Shown here one piece after another: positions 11,401 to 26,400 of a DNA stretch of 64,000 nt. The stretch is taken from assembly GCA_022606425.2 (NCBI GenBank), contig JAHDVF020000892.1, positions 496,001 to 560,000 of the forward strand, written 5' to 3'. The first letter of the stretch is position 1; each line of letters begins with the position of its first letter. Source of the DNA: Lepidostoma basale. Lineage: Eukaryota; Arthropoda; Insecta; Trichoptera; Lepidostomatidae. The notes under the pieces were generated by a model. It saw only the letters and a program-made list of their open reading frames with translations. It did no database searches and was not told the DNA's origin. A program made the position numbers and the translations under genes.

Positions 11401-14400
11401 ATATAGGCATGATAAGCAGGCAACATTTGATAATGCCTTAGAAAGGTGAAACATGTCATTTCCCATAAACTATAATAAAACTCAATAGAGACGAAGATGC
11501 AAATTGGAAACAAAATATGGTTGATCGAGGTGTTTACAGGACTTATGACCTGTCATTGGTTGGGTTAAGCGTACGCTTCATGTAATACAACGTTCCCCAT
11601 TCCACCTTTTTCTTATGACCACCATGTCTAATAAATTTTTGGAAGTTGTATATATGTTAATCTGTAACGGGGAAAATCCAGTATTCGTCTACTATGTCAG
11701 TATTATTATACTACGTCAGTATTATTTACCCGCAATGGGTAAAATCCAGAATTCGTCTACAAGTATTTGTATACATTCAAAATGTTGTATAATAAAACTT
11801 CTAGAAAGACATTTTCATTTGTATCATTTAAACTAAAACAGCATCACATAGGCAATATGTGTAACTTAAGACTTTGCAAGATTTTATGGCTGGTAAATTT
11901 AGAAGTGTGCAAATTAAAATCATTGAAAAGTTAGGTGAGGATTTGAGAAAGTGTAACTACTCACAACTAAGAATGGTGATGGTCATGGAGGTGTACATGA
12001 GGAAGAGCATGTTGAAGAAGAGGAAGCCGAGGTTGGAGAGCACCTTAGCCCCGTCATTGCCGATGTCGTAATACAGAGCCCCAATCAGGAACCCAACCAG
12101 GATGTGGGCAAACAGGCGCAGGTACATGAGGGTCTGGAAGTCAACAAAACCATTTAAGGACACTTATAAAACATATTAAGGTGCATACGGATTTGTGCAC
12201 TTTAATTAGCAGAGAAACTCGCATAAGAAGTTAAGGCTAATGAATATTCATGTCTGATAAACTTAAGTCTGTTACAAATGTAACACTGGAATTTCATAAT
12301 AACAAATGGTTTATGAATGAAAACACCGTGTTTTTTTCTTTCAATTTTTAATAAATAACTCGAAAAATAAACTCAAAAGTGGAAAAAACTGTGTTTTTCT
12401 TCTCATTCATTCATAAAACATTTGTCTAATGAATATTATGAAATCAAATCAGTTTATTTGAAAACAGGTAAAATACCAGGAACACTTTTGGAAGACAATA
12501 AAATCTCTAAATTCAGTAATATTTGTCTTCTGAACATATATTGCTCTTCCCACTGATATCGCCAGAGGCAGCTCGGTTCTTGTGGCCGGTTAGAACTATT
12601 ATATTATATTGATGCATTTACCATTTTCGGTTGATGTTTACATATTAATAAACTCACCCAATCTCTTCTGCTGAAGAGAAGAGTCCTCTTGAGGACCACC
12701 CAGAACTGTTTGAGCTCGCTTGTGGGGTAACGGCCTGGAGACACCTGCAGCCCGTCGTTCAGGAGCGCAACCTCAACATTGTCCTGCTTTTCCATGTCCA
12801 ATGTGACTGCTGTTAAAACACAAATAAACACACCATTAGACCCAGAACAGAAGTGTCGGACATCATTGGAAGTGTAGCTGGCGCTGGGCAGGGCATGTCT
12901 CTCACAGTTCTGATGATAGATGAACAAAATGCCTCTTTTGCTGGCGTCCTAAAGCTGTGATCAGAAATTCAGGACGTTCCCAACTTCGGTGGATGGATGA
13001 CATTAAAGAGACCCCTGGTACGACATGGATGTGTGTTACCGAGGACCGACAGCAGATGGAGGAGGCCTTACGTCCAGGAGTGGAAGGATACAAGCTGATG
13101 ATGATGATTCACATGCTACTGATTAAAACCTTAAAGATTGTTACAGTCTTATTCTTCAATATAATTGTTAATAACTCTGAAGAGTGAATGTAACAATCTC
13201 TAATGAGTTGGTTGAAGAGTAGACCAAGAAACATGAACCTATCCACCAAAATTCAATCACATTATATTCTTTAATTCAATTAAGTTAAAATGAACTTATT
13301 TATTGTTACTAGAAAAATGATGTAAATCTCCATATTAACACATTATTGTCGGATGATTTCCCGCATTGTTTTAAGCCTGGCGCGGGCCATTTTTTAGCAG
13401 CCGCGCGCCTTTTTAGACATTTTCGGAAACTCGCCATAACTTTTATACTATACAATATAAAATTATGAAATTTTAAACACAGATTAACCATAAACAATAC
13501 TATCAAATGAAGAATAAACATGGAGGATGACAGTTTTATATTTAGTGGAAACTTGCGTTTATTTTGCACATAAAAGTTTTATAATAATGTATGTAATAAA
13601 AAATGGAATTATAGACATACGAGTATATGTCATGTCTATAGTCTTAATAATATTAATATATATTATAGTTCGTTATTTAACTTTTACGTGTCATTTTAAA
13701 AAAAAAATTTTTGTACGGTATAAAAATTCAATATCAAAATGAGTACAATACATTTGGTGGAACTGTAATAAATGCGACGACAAATAAAAATATGTCTTTA
13801 TTAAATATCAAAGCAGTGACATCTAGCTGCGGACAATAACAAAAAAATGCAGTTCAAATAACACAGATAAACACGTGAGCCGACTTCTAGCAACAGACTA
13901 CAAAACCCGGATTTTTACGGGTCCCGCAATCCAGCAGCAGTTCCGCAAAAACGGAAAAATCCGTGTCCCGACAACAATGTGTTAAATAATTAATACCAAT
14001 GAAAACGTCTGCTTCTAGAAGTTTCATTATATTTTATGGAAAATACATATTTCGCCTTTCTAAGGCATTATCAAATGTCACATTTGATAATGCCTTAGCA
14101 AGGTGAAACATATCATTCCCATAAAATATAATATTTTTTTTAGAAAACAGACATTTTCATTTGTATTAATTAATTAAAATTTCTTTCTTTCAAGTATTTA
14201 ACAAAATTAAATAATCACCTCCTTTGGCGATGTCATTTGTGGCATAGGAAAGAACGTTGTTGGTTGACAAAGAGTTTTCATGATCCTCGTTGCTGAACTT
14301 CTCCAGAGGCATGAGAGACATCTCGTTTTTGGCCAACCCGTTGGTCTGCGGGTTCAGGGCGTTGTCCAGCGCATTCTTGTTGTTCATCTCCAAGTGTTTC

Positions 14401-17400
14401 AGCTGCGGGAAGGATTTACCTGTCCTGTAAAGATAAAAACTTGGTTTAATATAGTTTCATGTAAAGCAACCTCTTATATTAAATAATGTGAGCAGAGAAA
14501 AAAATTGACAAAACAAATGAATAAGGAGTTTAAGAATAACAAACAACTTTCAAATCAAATTTAGAACTATTATTAATTTTCCTCTTATCAGGGGCACAAC
14601 GTGTATCTCCTCAATTCAAATTGGGTCTAAATGAGTTTAATAATGTAATAGACGATACAATACACGAAAATTGTTTATTTTTATTTGTTATCAATTGGAA
14701 AATCTTTACCAGAATCAGGTTTTTAATAATAAATAAAAAAAATTAAGGTTCAATTTGAAACACTGATATAATATCACAATTTATATATTTAATTTGGATG
14801 AAATTACATAGAAATTAAATAAGTAAATTGTGATATTATAACAGCGTTTTAAATTATATGGTTAATAATAAGTAATTAGTTAGTACATAGTGTTTCTGTC
14901 AAAACAGTGGATTATTTATTTTTGATAAATTTAAGACAGTGACAATTTAACACTGTAGTATTCCATTAATATGATTTTTTTATTAACTAAATCACTGTTT
15001 TTCTACTTGTCATCATACATTTATTTTTCTGGACATGTTTCCACAGTTTTACACCTTTATCATCAAGAGAACAATCTAAATTGCCTAAGTTTTTTCAATC
15101 TTAAATTTAACAGAATACAAAGGAAAAAAATAACTTCTGCAATTTGCAAATGTTTGTAATTTGCCTCTGGATCTATTACAATCAATCTTCAGTGGCCTGA
15201 AATCAAATTGTAATTTCATTTAATAAGAGCTATGTGAAATCTTCCGTGATCAAACACTAAGCTGACCTGATATCGTGCTTCCCGTTAGCGATGGCATTCA
15301 CCAGGCGAGAAGTATTCTCCCCGTACTCCCCGCAGGACACCTCAATGATGAATGAAGCCGGATTGTGGTAAGCGGGGCACTGCAGTCCCAAGCTGCCCAG
15401 CCAATCCACTAAAAAGATACAAAAATAATTATAAATACCATTTTGACGCCATTTGTAAAATAATTATTACCACCAGTTTAATTTAGTAATGAATTAATAA
15501 AAGAAATAGTATTATTCCAATTTTCCTTAAATTAAAAATGAATATAACATTCCTTCTAATTTTTTTTAAATTGTGACAATAAGCGAAGCGAATGCAGAGA
15601 GAATGAAAGAGTTATGAACAAAAATATTAAAGGTTCATTAATATAGTTTGGACAGATGGAAGAAAGAATGGTAAAGAAAGTATATGTAAAAGAAGTAGAT
15701 GGAATTAGAAATAGAGGAAGACCGAGCAAACGTGACACGATGAAATAAATCAAATATTAAATGACGGCCAATTTCAGGGCAATTGGTGTTACAAATTGGA
15801 GAATGCAGGCGATGGACCGGGGAGAGTGATGAAGAATTCAGAAGGAGGCCAAGGCTCGTGGAGGACAATTGATAGTACAATTGATGATGATGATTGCGTG
15901 AGGAGTCGGAGAAATTGACGAACACGCGTGACATTATGTATGGATATCGAGAAATTGAGAGAAATATGTCAGGAAAGTACAGTGTGGCAGTCCATTATTT
16001 TCCGAGAGACGCTGTGATGGTTAGCAAGTTAGTTTGTATTATTAAAAAAGATAACTTTAGAATCAATCTAGTGAAGGTGATAAACTTAAAATAACAGGGA
16101 GTTTACAATGGAATGAGAGATAATGATAATCAAAACAGTTGATAAGACTAACAATAAAGCATGAATCTATATAAATAAATTGTATATAATTTCTCATATT
16201 TCAGATTCCTATCTCATCAAATATAATATCAGCACAGGAGAGATATCAAGGTCAAGAGTAATGAGAAAGATAATGAAAGGAAACAAAATGGTTATCGGTG
16301 GAATCGGAATATTAAAAATAAAGTAGAGAGAGATCTATAATATTAGAATTATTATTATTATTATAGTGCCAATCCTTATGTATGGAAGCGAAGCTTGGAG
16401 CTGGCAGAAGAAGGATGAAAGTAGGAAAAATGGCATAGAAATTAGATCACTGAGAAGAAATATAAAATGAATGGATGAGAGAAGAATGGTTTAAAAGTTG
16501 TATCTAGGTGCGAATAAAAAAAAGGAGCCAAGAAAGAAGAAGCCATGATATGACCACACACACATTCAAAGAGTGTACGTGTCACGATGTATGAATATAG
16601 AGGTAGGTCAAGAGGTATGTCAGAATAGAGCAGTGCGGCAGCCACTTCCTCTCTGTGTACCCCACAGTTGAAATGGCATGATGGCTAGTTAGTTTTTTTT
16701 TATTTGAATAAATGTTTCCATCATTACAGCTTAGGCCAAATCGCCATAATAACAGAGTAAAAAAAAAAGGTTAAAAATATTATGCAAATAGGAAATATAT
16801 CTTTTAGATATCCCATTATTAGAGTGCTGATAAATTCGCAATAAGCTATTTAAAGAAATCAACATTGGATGCCACCTTGCTGAGAAGACAAATCACTTTT
16901 AATTAAAGATTTGAAGACATAATTCCTTGAACTATTGTAGTTGTATAGAACTTATAGATTTAATCTCTCAGAATTATTCCACTATTAATGCCACTGGAAA
17001 AATTTATATCAAATTTTCATCTTTGATAATAATAATAATAATTAGGCTAATTTGTATAGCACCGTTTTCGTGAGTAACTCACCTTAAGATCACTCCATAT
17101 TCGATATAAAACATAACCCTAACTCAAGAGTGAAAAAATTATAAACTGCATACTTCACTATACTATGGTTTGCCAAGTAAATTCACTATTCCCTAATTGG
17201 ACCATGAAAATTTACAATTTGAATAAAAATATAAATCGAGAATAGATTTCATGTCCGAGTGATGCAGAAAGAATCGTAATAGATCTGGAAAATTATTTCT
17301 TATGCTATATTTAAAGTACTATTTGAGACATGATGAAGCTTGATATTATATAAGAAGAAAAGTTACCTAATCGCTCTGTGCTTCCCTGATAGACACATTG

Positions 17401-20400
17401 TCCTTCAGCCAGGGTGTATAGGTGGTCGAACATCTCAAACAATCGAGCCGAGGGCTGGTGGATGGTGCAGATGATGGTGCGGCCGCCGCGGGAGAGCGTC
17501 TTGAGCAGCGAGATGCACTGGAAGCACGAGGAGCTGTCCAGTCCGGAGGTGGGTTCGTCGAAGAACATGATGGGCGGGTTATTCACCAACTCCAACGCAA
17601 TAGAGAGACGTTTCTTCTGGCCGCCAGAAAGATTGGAAGTCATGGTCTTTCGGTGATCTAACAATCCCAAGGTCTCAAGAATCTCTAGGGTCTGAAAGTG
17701 ATATGTATAAATTAAACTCACAGATGAGAAAGTGCAAAATTTGTACAAACAAACAAACCATCACGCCGTTTCTCCGCAGGGGTAGGCAGAGAATGGACCA
17801 CCACACTACTCTATCCTGGCAAACCTCTTTAGATTCCTCCACATTCATACAACGAGTCATACACGCACGTCGATTTCTTCTAACTTAACTTCTAACAAGA
17901 CCAACCTTTGAAATTTGATTAATTTGGTCATGCCATGTTTTCCTCGGTCTGCCTCGACTCCGTACCCCATTTACATCATTAACGTATACTTTCTTAACCA
18001 TTCTTTCTCCATCCATGCGTTCCATATGTCCGAACCAACGCAGCGATCCTTTCATAATTTTGTTCATAATACCTTATTCCGCTCTACATTCCTTTCTTAT
18101 ATCAGCATTTGAGATTCTGTCGTATATCGATGTACCACACATACGTCTTAGGGACCTCATCTCTACCGCATTTATTCTGTTCTCATCCTTCTTCTGCCAG
18201 TTTCATGCTTCGCTTCCATACATTAGTGATGGGACCAGAACTCCATTGTGAACGGCCGTTTACGCTTTCATTCAGAAACTTTCTTTCACTTTCATAAATT
18301 CTTGTTTCCAATAACTAAAATACTTTTTACATATTTCAAATGAATTTTTATTTGGATTGTATTATACAATATTAAAATCTATATTAACTGTGTATCTCTT
18401 AATTATTGATAAAGGTTATTGATCAACTTACTGCTTCGTTCTTTTTTTGCTTGGACAGCGAAGAGGGCAGCTTGAGGCTTGTGGCTACAGCCATTGCCTC
18501 CTCAACAGTGAGATTTGAGTGGAGCTGGTTATCCTGCATGATGTAGCATGACAGCTTCCGGAATGAGGACAGATTCCTCTCTTGGCCGTTCATGGTGATG
18601 CTTCCATCGATACCCGAAGTTCTGAAAGAAAGAAAAAAACAATAAATAATTCATCCACCTTTATGCCAATCGAGAAAAAGAATTAATGTTTTGAAAATTG
18701 CAAATGAAAAGAGAATTGTGATTTTTATTCTCATCACATGCAGTACAAATTGTGCATGATTGTAAGTATTGAAGATTTATTTACAGAATGTCCATCACTG
18801 GTTTTGTGAATTAATTATGCAAATTTCCTGTGTTTGTCTTATATGTACGCGGAAATCAGAATTAACAAGCATTCAGAAAAGCTTTAGATTTTGTACAAAG
18901 TCCATTTTATAAAAGCACAAAAGAAAATTTAATATTTATTTTGTATTCCTAGGATACTTATGTATACAATTTTATTATATCTTGGGATTTTGATTGGTAG
19001 TAGGGCTACAATGTGGTATACTCTGCCGGGAAATATGCCTCTTCGAAGATATGAGCATCTCATTACCCATTTCTTTAAATTAATCAGGGGAAATTTCGAG
19101 AACACGGCCGTGCTAGAGGGTGTTGGTCTTTTTGTCCCTGATAGATTTCTCCGACAATGACAGCACAGATTGTTTTGCCTACCTGCCACCACAACCAATC
19201 TGCCTCTGGTGACACCGGTGGGAAGAGCAATTAGATCGGAGATCAACGTCTTTCATATTAGTGAAGGTACGTTCAGGGGACAAATACTCTTGACTTTAGA
19301 AAGTATTTTGTCTTCCTAATGTCGAACCATCTCTAATGCGTTCCTGGTATTATGTTGTATTTTTATAATATTTTACCTGTACTCAATAGATGCCTTAAAC
19401 ATTTTGATGTTTGTAATGTACTTTGAGTTAATAAACTGATTTGATTGATTGATTGATTGATCTATAGAATACCACCGTGAGAGTCTAGCGTGGATTTGTT
19501 ACATATAGTACTCCGTGCTGTAGAGACCAGAGCAATCCCTGACGCATCAAGACTAGCTAGAGTAACACCTCTAGGAAGACCTAGACAATGCTTAACGGAT
19601 AATATTCTGGTTGATCTGGCTAAGCTGGATGAAAGGGACTGCTGGGAGCAAAAGGCGTAGGATCAAAGGGTTTGGAATAACATCATCAAGGAAGCTAAAA
19701 CTTCAAAAGTTATACGGTCATCTGAGGTTGTACAGGAGTAGTGCGAATGGTATAGAAGTCGAGGAGGTTTTCCTCCTTTTGATGATATGATTAAGTAAAT
19801 ATAATAATAAAAACAAACCTATAAAAATAATAATTAGGCTAATTTGAATAGCGCCGTTTTCGTGAATAGCTAACCTCAAGGGCGCTTTGACAATCTTTTT
19901 AGTCATGAGAGTTGCAAGTGACACCAGTAATCAGATAACCGTTGTTTACATTTTATGCAATATTTTGAAAAGGTGGGTTTTTAGGTGAGATTTAAAAACT
20001 GTCAGATTGTCAATGCATCTGAGGCGTGCAGGAAGCATATTCCAGGCGGGCGGACCTGCCACTGCGAAAGCCCGATCTCTGATATTTGTCCGGGGGTTGC
20101 GCTTTGGCTCAACTAATCTGCCTATTGCCGAGGAGTTAGCTGATCAAAGCGTAGATTGACGCAAGTTAGGGCTATCAGTAACACAAAATTCAGATATATA
20201 GGCTGGTGCCATTCTGTGAAGCGCTTTAAAAACCGTCCAGCATAGATTATACTGGATTCTTTCAGGACACTTGAGCCAGTGAAGATCTTTTAGATGTTGT
20301 GAAATATGGGAGTTTTTTGGAACACCTTTTAAAAGTATGACAGTTAGATAGTTGCAAGTATCAAATAATATGAGAATTGAAAATTAGTTTTTTAATTACA

Positions 20401-23400
20401 TGTCTGTGTTCTTAGGTTTTGATAGCTGAGTGTATCTGGATAGATCTTAATTAATCGTTGGTTATTACAGTATCAAAGACATATATATTCATAGGATAAA
20501 GTGCAAATACAAATAAATATGATAAAAACATATTTAATTAGCCTTCGAGGTCAACAAAGGTCACGGAACAAAGTATAAACTCGCGTATCTTAAATGATTA
20601 TAAGTAGAGATAACTATATATATCCCACGTGACAATGAATTATTTAAACCGTACTAAGTGGTTTAATAATAAATACAGAATAAACTGTTAAATTATAAAA
20701 CTGTTTTTTATGTATCACAATTTTATTTTTATTTTTCGTGACAGCTGTTTCGTCAACCTACGTTGATGATGATGATATCAACATAGGTTGACGAAACAGA
20801 TGTCGCGAATCATAAAAATAAAATTGTGATACATAAAAAACTGAGTTTTATAATTTAACAGTTTGTAATGTTGAAGTATTATATCATAGTGTTTCGGCCA
20901 AAACAATGGACTAATAAATTCAGTGTTACTCCAAATAGCATGTATAAGTGAAATAATTATAGGCATTTTTATTTTTTTTTAAACACAAGGTCACCCTATG
21001 TGTCACTATGCGATCTAAATAAAGTATTGTAAAAAATAATATATTCTTGCAATTTTGCATATAGTACATAATTTATTTATTTTGAATGAGGTGACATCAC
21101 AAAAGTCTTTAATATAATAAATTTCAATACATATCGCACCGTGAGTGTAAAACCGAAACAAGTGCAAATATGCAGTTTGGAGATATGGGAGTTTAAAAAC
21201 TTCATATTGCTTGGAAAAACTGTTTTTTTTTTTAATAAACCAATGATTTTCAGTTTAAAGTAATATACCTATAAACCGAAAATCATTGGTTTATTAAAAA
21301 AAAAAAAAACAGTTTTTCCAAGCAATATGAAGTCTTTAAACTCCCATATCTCCAAACTGTATATTTGCACTTGTTTCGGTTTTACACTCACGGTGCGATA
21401 TGTTCTATCAAAGATTTTTTGTTTGACATATTAGGTCTTTTTGGTTATATAAAATAATTCAGTTAAGAAATCTAGTGTTCAGTTCTATAGAGTAATTCCT
21501 CTCCTCACATTTGAAGTCGAAAAAATCAACGAGCGTGCATGCATGTCAGGACAGAGCTGTGTGACGGTCCATCCTCTCTGCCAACCCCTTGGAGGAAATG
21601 TCGTGATGGTAAGTGAATTATTTATTTATTGTATTTTACACAAATGAGACACAATCAGCAAATTGTCACTCAATACCCCCATGTCTCGCTCGAGACACAC
21701 CGCAAGCCAAATTTTCCATCTTCCTGTTTATCGCACTAACTACGCTCAGAGCGCGGCATTGTATCGAATCTGCGACAACTACAACAAGCTTTTTGGAGAC
21801 ATTGATGTTTTTCATTTGAACAAACGAAATTTTAAGAAAATGATCGGAGCTATATTTCGGCGTGGATGTGACCACGATGTTACATGATATTATAATACTC
21901 GTATATAACTTTTTATTTATTTATCTTAATTTTATTTTTTATTTCCAGTACTATAAGTATTTTAACTCTTAAATATTATGATACCTCATTTGGTCTTAGT
22001 TTAACTTCAATCTTGTTTCACACTATCATTTGTTAATTTTAAACTATTATTTTATATTTGTGGTAGCATGTAATTGGCCTTATTTTAATTATTCTAAATG
22101 TTTTATTGTATATATATTATTGATAACGCTGTATGTTACCCTTAATAAATAAATAAATAAATAATAAATGAACATTTAGGCAACAAATATTGAACGTAAA
22201 ACAGTTTAACAAAAATAACAATTAGAAGATAGGACTTTCTGGAACACATTTACATAATAAGAAAAAAACATATGTAAAAAGGGACCCAAATATGTGGACA
22301 TCGGTAAGGCAGTACTCTTTCCAGAAGTGATTATAGCCATATTGTTTATGAAAACCTCACTAAAATAAAAATATTCATAACACTTTCATTCTTACTGCAT
22401 GCATTTCTTATATTTGTATTTGACACTCTATAATATACAGATTTATACCCATTCATCTAAGAGAAAGTGGTAGCCAGATTGTTAAAAGTACACATTTTGT
22501 TGGTACATGTTAATATGCACTAATGATAATAAGTAATCTTTTTCCAAGTACAATATTTTGTTATGTTACAACTAAATATTTCACTAATCCAATACCAGGG
22601 TTCCTTGTGAATTTCAATAATTACTACTCAATTAATCACGCATAATTAATCTGTAATTAAATCCGCATTGCAAATGATATCATTATGTTTTATCAGTTTT
22701 CAGAGACCTTTACCATGCAGTGTCATTATTCATATTACATGCGCTAAGCTGTTATAATACAAAAAAGTCAGTCGAGACAACATTAATTTGAAATTCACTA
22801 GGAACCCTGGTATTGGGACAAATACTCTTGACTTTAGAAAGTATCTTATCTTCCTAATGTCGAACCATCTCTAATGCGTTCCTGGTATTATGTTATTTTA
22901 CCTGTACTCAATAGATGCCTAAAACATTTTGCTGTTTGTAATGTCTTTTGAGTTAATAAACTGATTTGATTTGATTTGAAATTTCGACAGAGAATTGTCA
23001 AATGTTGCATTTGGTCCATACTTTTATATGGTGTTGAATCGTGGACCTTGTTAACATGTACTGGCTGGTGCCATTTGAAATGTGGCTGCAATACAAAATA
23101 TTGCACATATCTTGGACCTATATAGTCAGCAACATAAATATTCTTCAGAGAGCTAGAGCTGATAGAGAATTGTTGGCCAATATTAAAGCCCGTAAGTTGC
23201 AATATTTAGTTATTGTGATTTTTGGGGAAAAAACATGAATTGCTACACCTAATAATTGAGGGAAAAATAAAGGATCGACGAGGTGTTGGTGAATCCGTGA
23301 ACCCGTGGTGAATCTCCTAGCTCCGCAATATAAGGGACTGGATCGAGGGGCTGTTTCGAGCTGCAATCGACAGAGACGCTTATTTTTGGTTAACGTCGGG

Positions 23401-26400
23401 GGAACCTGACATGACACTGAAAGAAGAAGATCAGTCGAGTGTCTTCTTATCATCTTCTCATCCCATATTATATCTAATGCCAATATAGGACACACGAATC
23501 CTGAAGGTAAATTAGTAAACCAACTATCCGATCCAAAAAGCTTTGTATTGGACATACTTTAGATGCACATTCACACAGGACAAGGTGAGTTACTTGCTAA
23601 CACTGGAAAGAGGTCAGAAAAAAGGGATTTAATAATCAGTAGCTTTATCCCATCTTGGAAATATTGGAGCCTGACTACTTGTAGATTTGAAAACACGGAA
23701 TATAAAAAAATCATTTCTTCATATGTTACTGATGGGCATCGCACAACTTTTTAAGTTGTAAGGACTTTTCTTATGTTCATATCTCAACCAGTGAAACAAC
23801 CTGCCACTAATAATGCTGATTGAGAGAGGAATCAAACTATTGAACATAACTACACTAGAGATCAACAGCTTTTACATCAAACAATCCATATTCTAGGGTT
23901 AAATGCTACTAGCTGTAAGGAGTAATCTGCCTTGATGTCGGACTGGAATTCATTATTAAAAGATTTCTGGTAAGAAAGGTGGTGATGTTTAAATCAATTA
24001 AGGCTGGTGCCTTGTAGTCTTCTTCGCAGTTTCAATCCTAGGGATTGGTTTGAGGCAAAGTCATCAATCTCGTGATTCCACTGCGCTCGGTCTTCTGCAG
24101 CCCTCTTCAACACAACATATGAGATGCAGTTCATGTCCTCCCACACCTGTTTCAGATATTTCCGTCAGGGGTGCCCCCTGTAATTTGTTCCCTAAACCAC
24201 GCGGGTCTCCTGCTTGACATAATGGAGGGGATCCATTATGTCACGCAAGAGACCCTCATGGTGCATTATATGGCCGATCCATTGGGTTCGCCTTGTAGTA
24301 GATAATAGGAAAATATATAAAAACATTTAGAAAATAGATCTGTAAGACTTGAATGTCCAAAGAGATTATGGTAAACTCACTTGTATCCCGTGAGGATGTT
24401 GAGGAGTGTAGACTTGCCGGCCCCCGAGGGGCCCATGATGGCAGTCAGCTCACCGGACCGCAGCCGCCCCGAAACATTCATCAAGATCTTCTTCACATCT
24501 GCAATAAACAATACCAACATTATTCACAAGAATACAAGACTACAAATCATTGGAGAATCACAGATTATTCACTTCCTTCGAGTGGTAGTTGATCACATAC
24601 ATAGCACAGAATTTTTAAATAATTTAGTATATTTTAACAAACTAACCATCACACTGTCTCTCCGAAAGAGTAGGCAGAAAGAATGGACTGCCACACTTTA
24701 ACCGATGCGACATTCCATCCTTCTCTTTTCTTCGTATATTTTATTATATATTTCTTCGTATATTTTAGTATATATTTCTTCATATATTTTAGTATATATT
24801 TCTTCTTGGTATATTTTTTGTATATGATAATAGACAGCAAATATTATTTATATACCACGAGGTAGGAAACATGAATATTATATGGAGAATGAAGAGAAAG
24901 ATGTTGCCAAATTTGTCGGCAAATTTGAGGCGAATAATGTCACAATAGCATGATACTTCATAAATAGAAATTGTATCCTTGATGCCAATTTCACATATCT
25001 GGGCCAAATGATTTTCTTTTTTTTAAATATTATGCGAATTCCATTTATTATATCTTAAAAAATAAGTTTCATTAATATAATTTTGAATATAATAAAAATT
25101 TACAATAATAAGAAAACATGCATATACTCGTATTTGATCAATTTAAAGGGATTAAACAACTATGGAATTCCATAATGACGAATATTTTTATGAATTAAAA
25201 CATCGCTTTTTTTTTAATTTTCATCCAAGAGTGGAAAAAATGCGTTTATATATATTATATATACTACAAAAACAAGGTCAAAATAATGTATTCACAAAAA
25301 CATCTCACGCCGTACCCTAAGCAGACGTGAGTATTTGTGTGGAATTTTCCTGTTAATCCAACTATACGCGTATTTTTATATAGAAAATCTGATAAAAATA
25401 ACAGGTTTGATAGGATAAAAATACAACGTGCAAATGTTAAAATATACCTAGTTAAAACGTATCCACAAGGCTATTCGAAAAGAGTTTATAAATAAGGAAC
25501 AGGAGTATATGAAAATAAACAGTTTTAATGTTTTTTTAAGTGGTATGTGGTCACTACATTAAAAATGAGTGGATATCAATACTCGTGTTAAAATCACGAA
25601 GAAATTGACTGTGTTAAAATTCTGAAATATAATTTATGTGTCGAACTCCGATGGAGGAATGAGAGAGGATAAAATGATAACTAAGATGGTTTGGACACAT
25701 GAAAATAATGAATAGACAAATAATAATTAAAGTGTACATTATTGCATGAAATCGAAAAATACCGAGGAAAACATGACACGATCGAATTTGAACAAATTTG
25801 AATAGTCGGTCATCTTAATACTAATAGAATAAATGGCGCACTCAAAGTCATTACTGCAAATAGAAATATATCCACAGAAGCAAAGACGGCAGTACACAAT
25901 GGAGTTTCAGTGCCAACCCTCATGTATGGAAGTGAAGCTTGGAGCTGGCAAAAGAAAGTTGATAGCAGGATAAACGCCGTAGAAATGAGATCACTAAGAA
26001 GAATGTGAGAGAAAACGTTGTATGATAGAATACCGAACGATGAGATAAGAAAGAAATATAAGGCAGATGTCTGCATCATGGATAAAATTAAAAAAGGATC
26101 CCTGAGATGGTTTGGACATATTGAGCGAAAGGATGAGAGAAGAATGGTTAAAATGTTGTATACAAGAGAAGGGAATGGAAAGAGAAGCCGTGTTAGACCA
26201 AGGAAAGCATGGCATGACCAAATTAATCAAATACTGAAAGGCGGTCGAAGTCGGTAAAATCGACGAACGTGCATGTTACGATGTATGAATGTAGAGGAAT
26301 CAAGAGAGGTATGGCAGGACAGAACGGTATGGCGGTAATGGTTAGTTAGTTAGTAAGTTATCTTGACCAAGCTCCGACGGGGGCGAAACCGGTTGGTTTG

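Noticed and set aside
17414..17661. Two plus-strand frames of about 80 codons
   Set aside because: They are antisense shadows of ABCG exon 4, which has all the conserved ATPase motifs.
26338..26357. Telomeric repeat remnant
   Set aside because: TTAG repeats occur only at GETA-LINE 3' ends and are not the insect TTAGG telomere unit.
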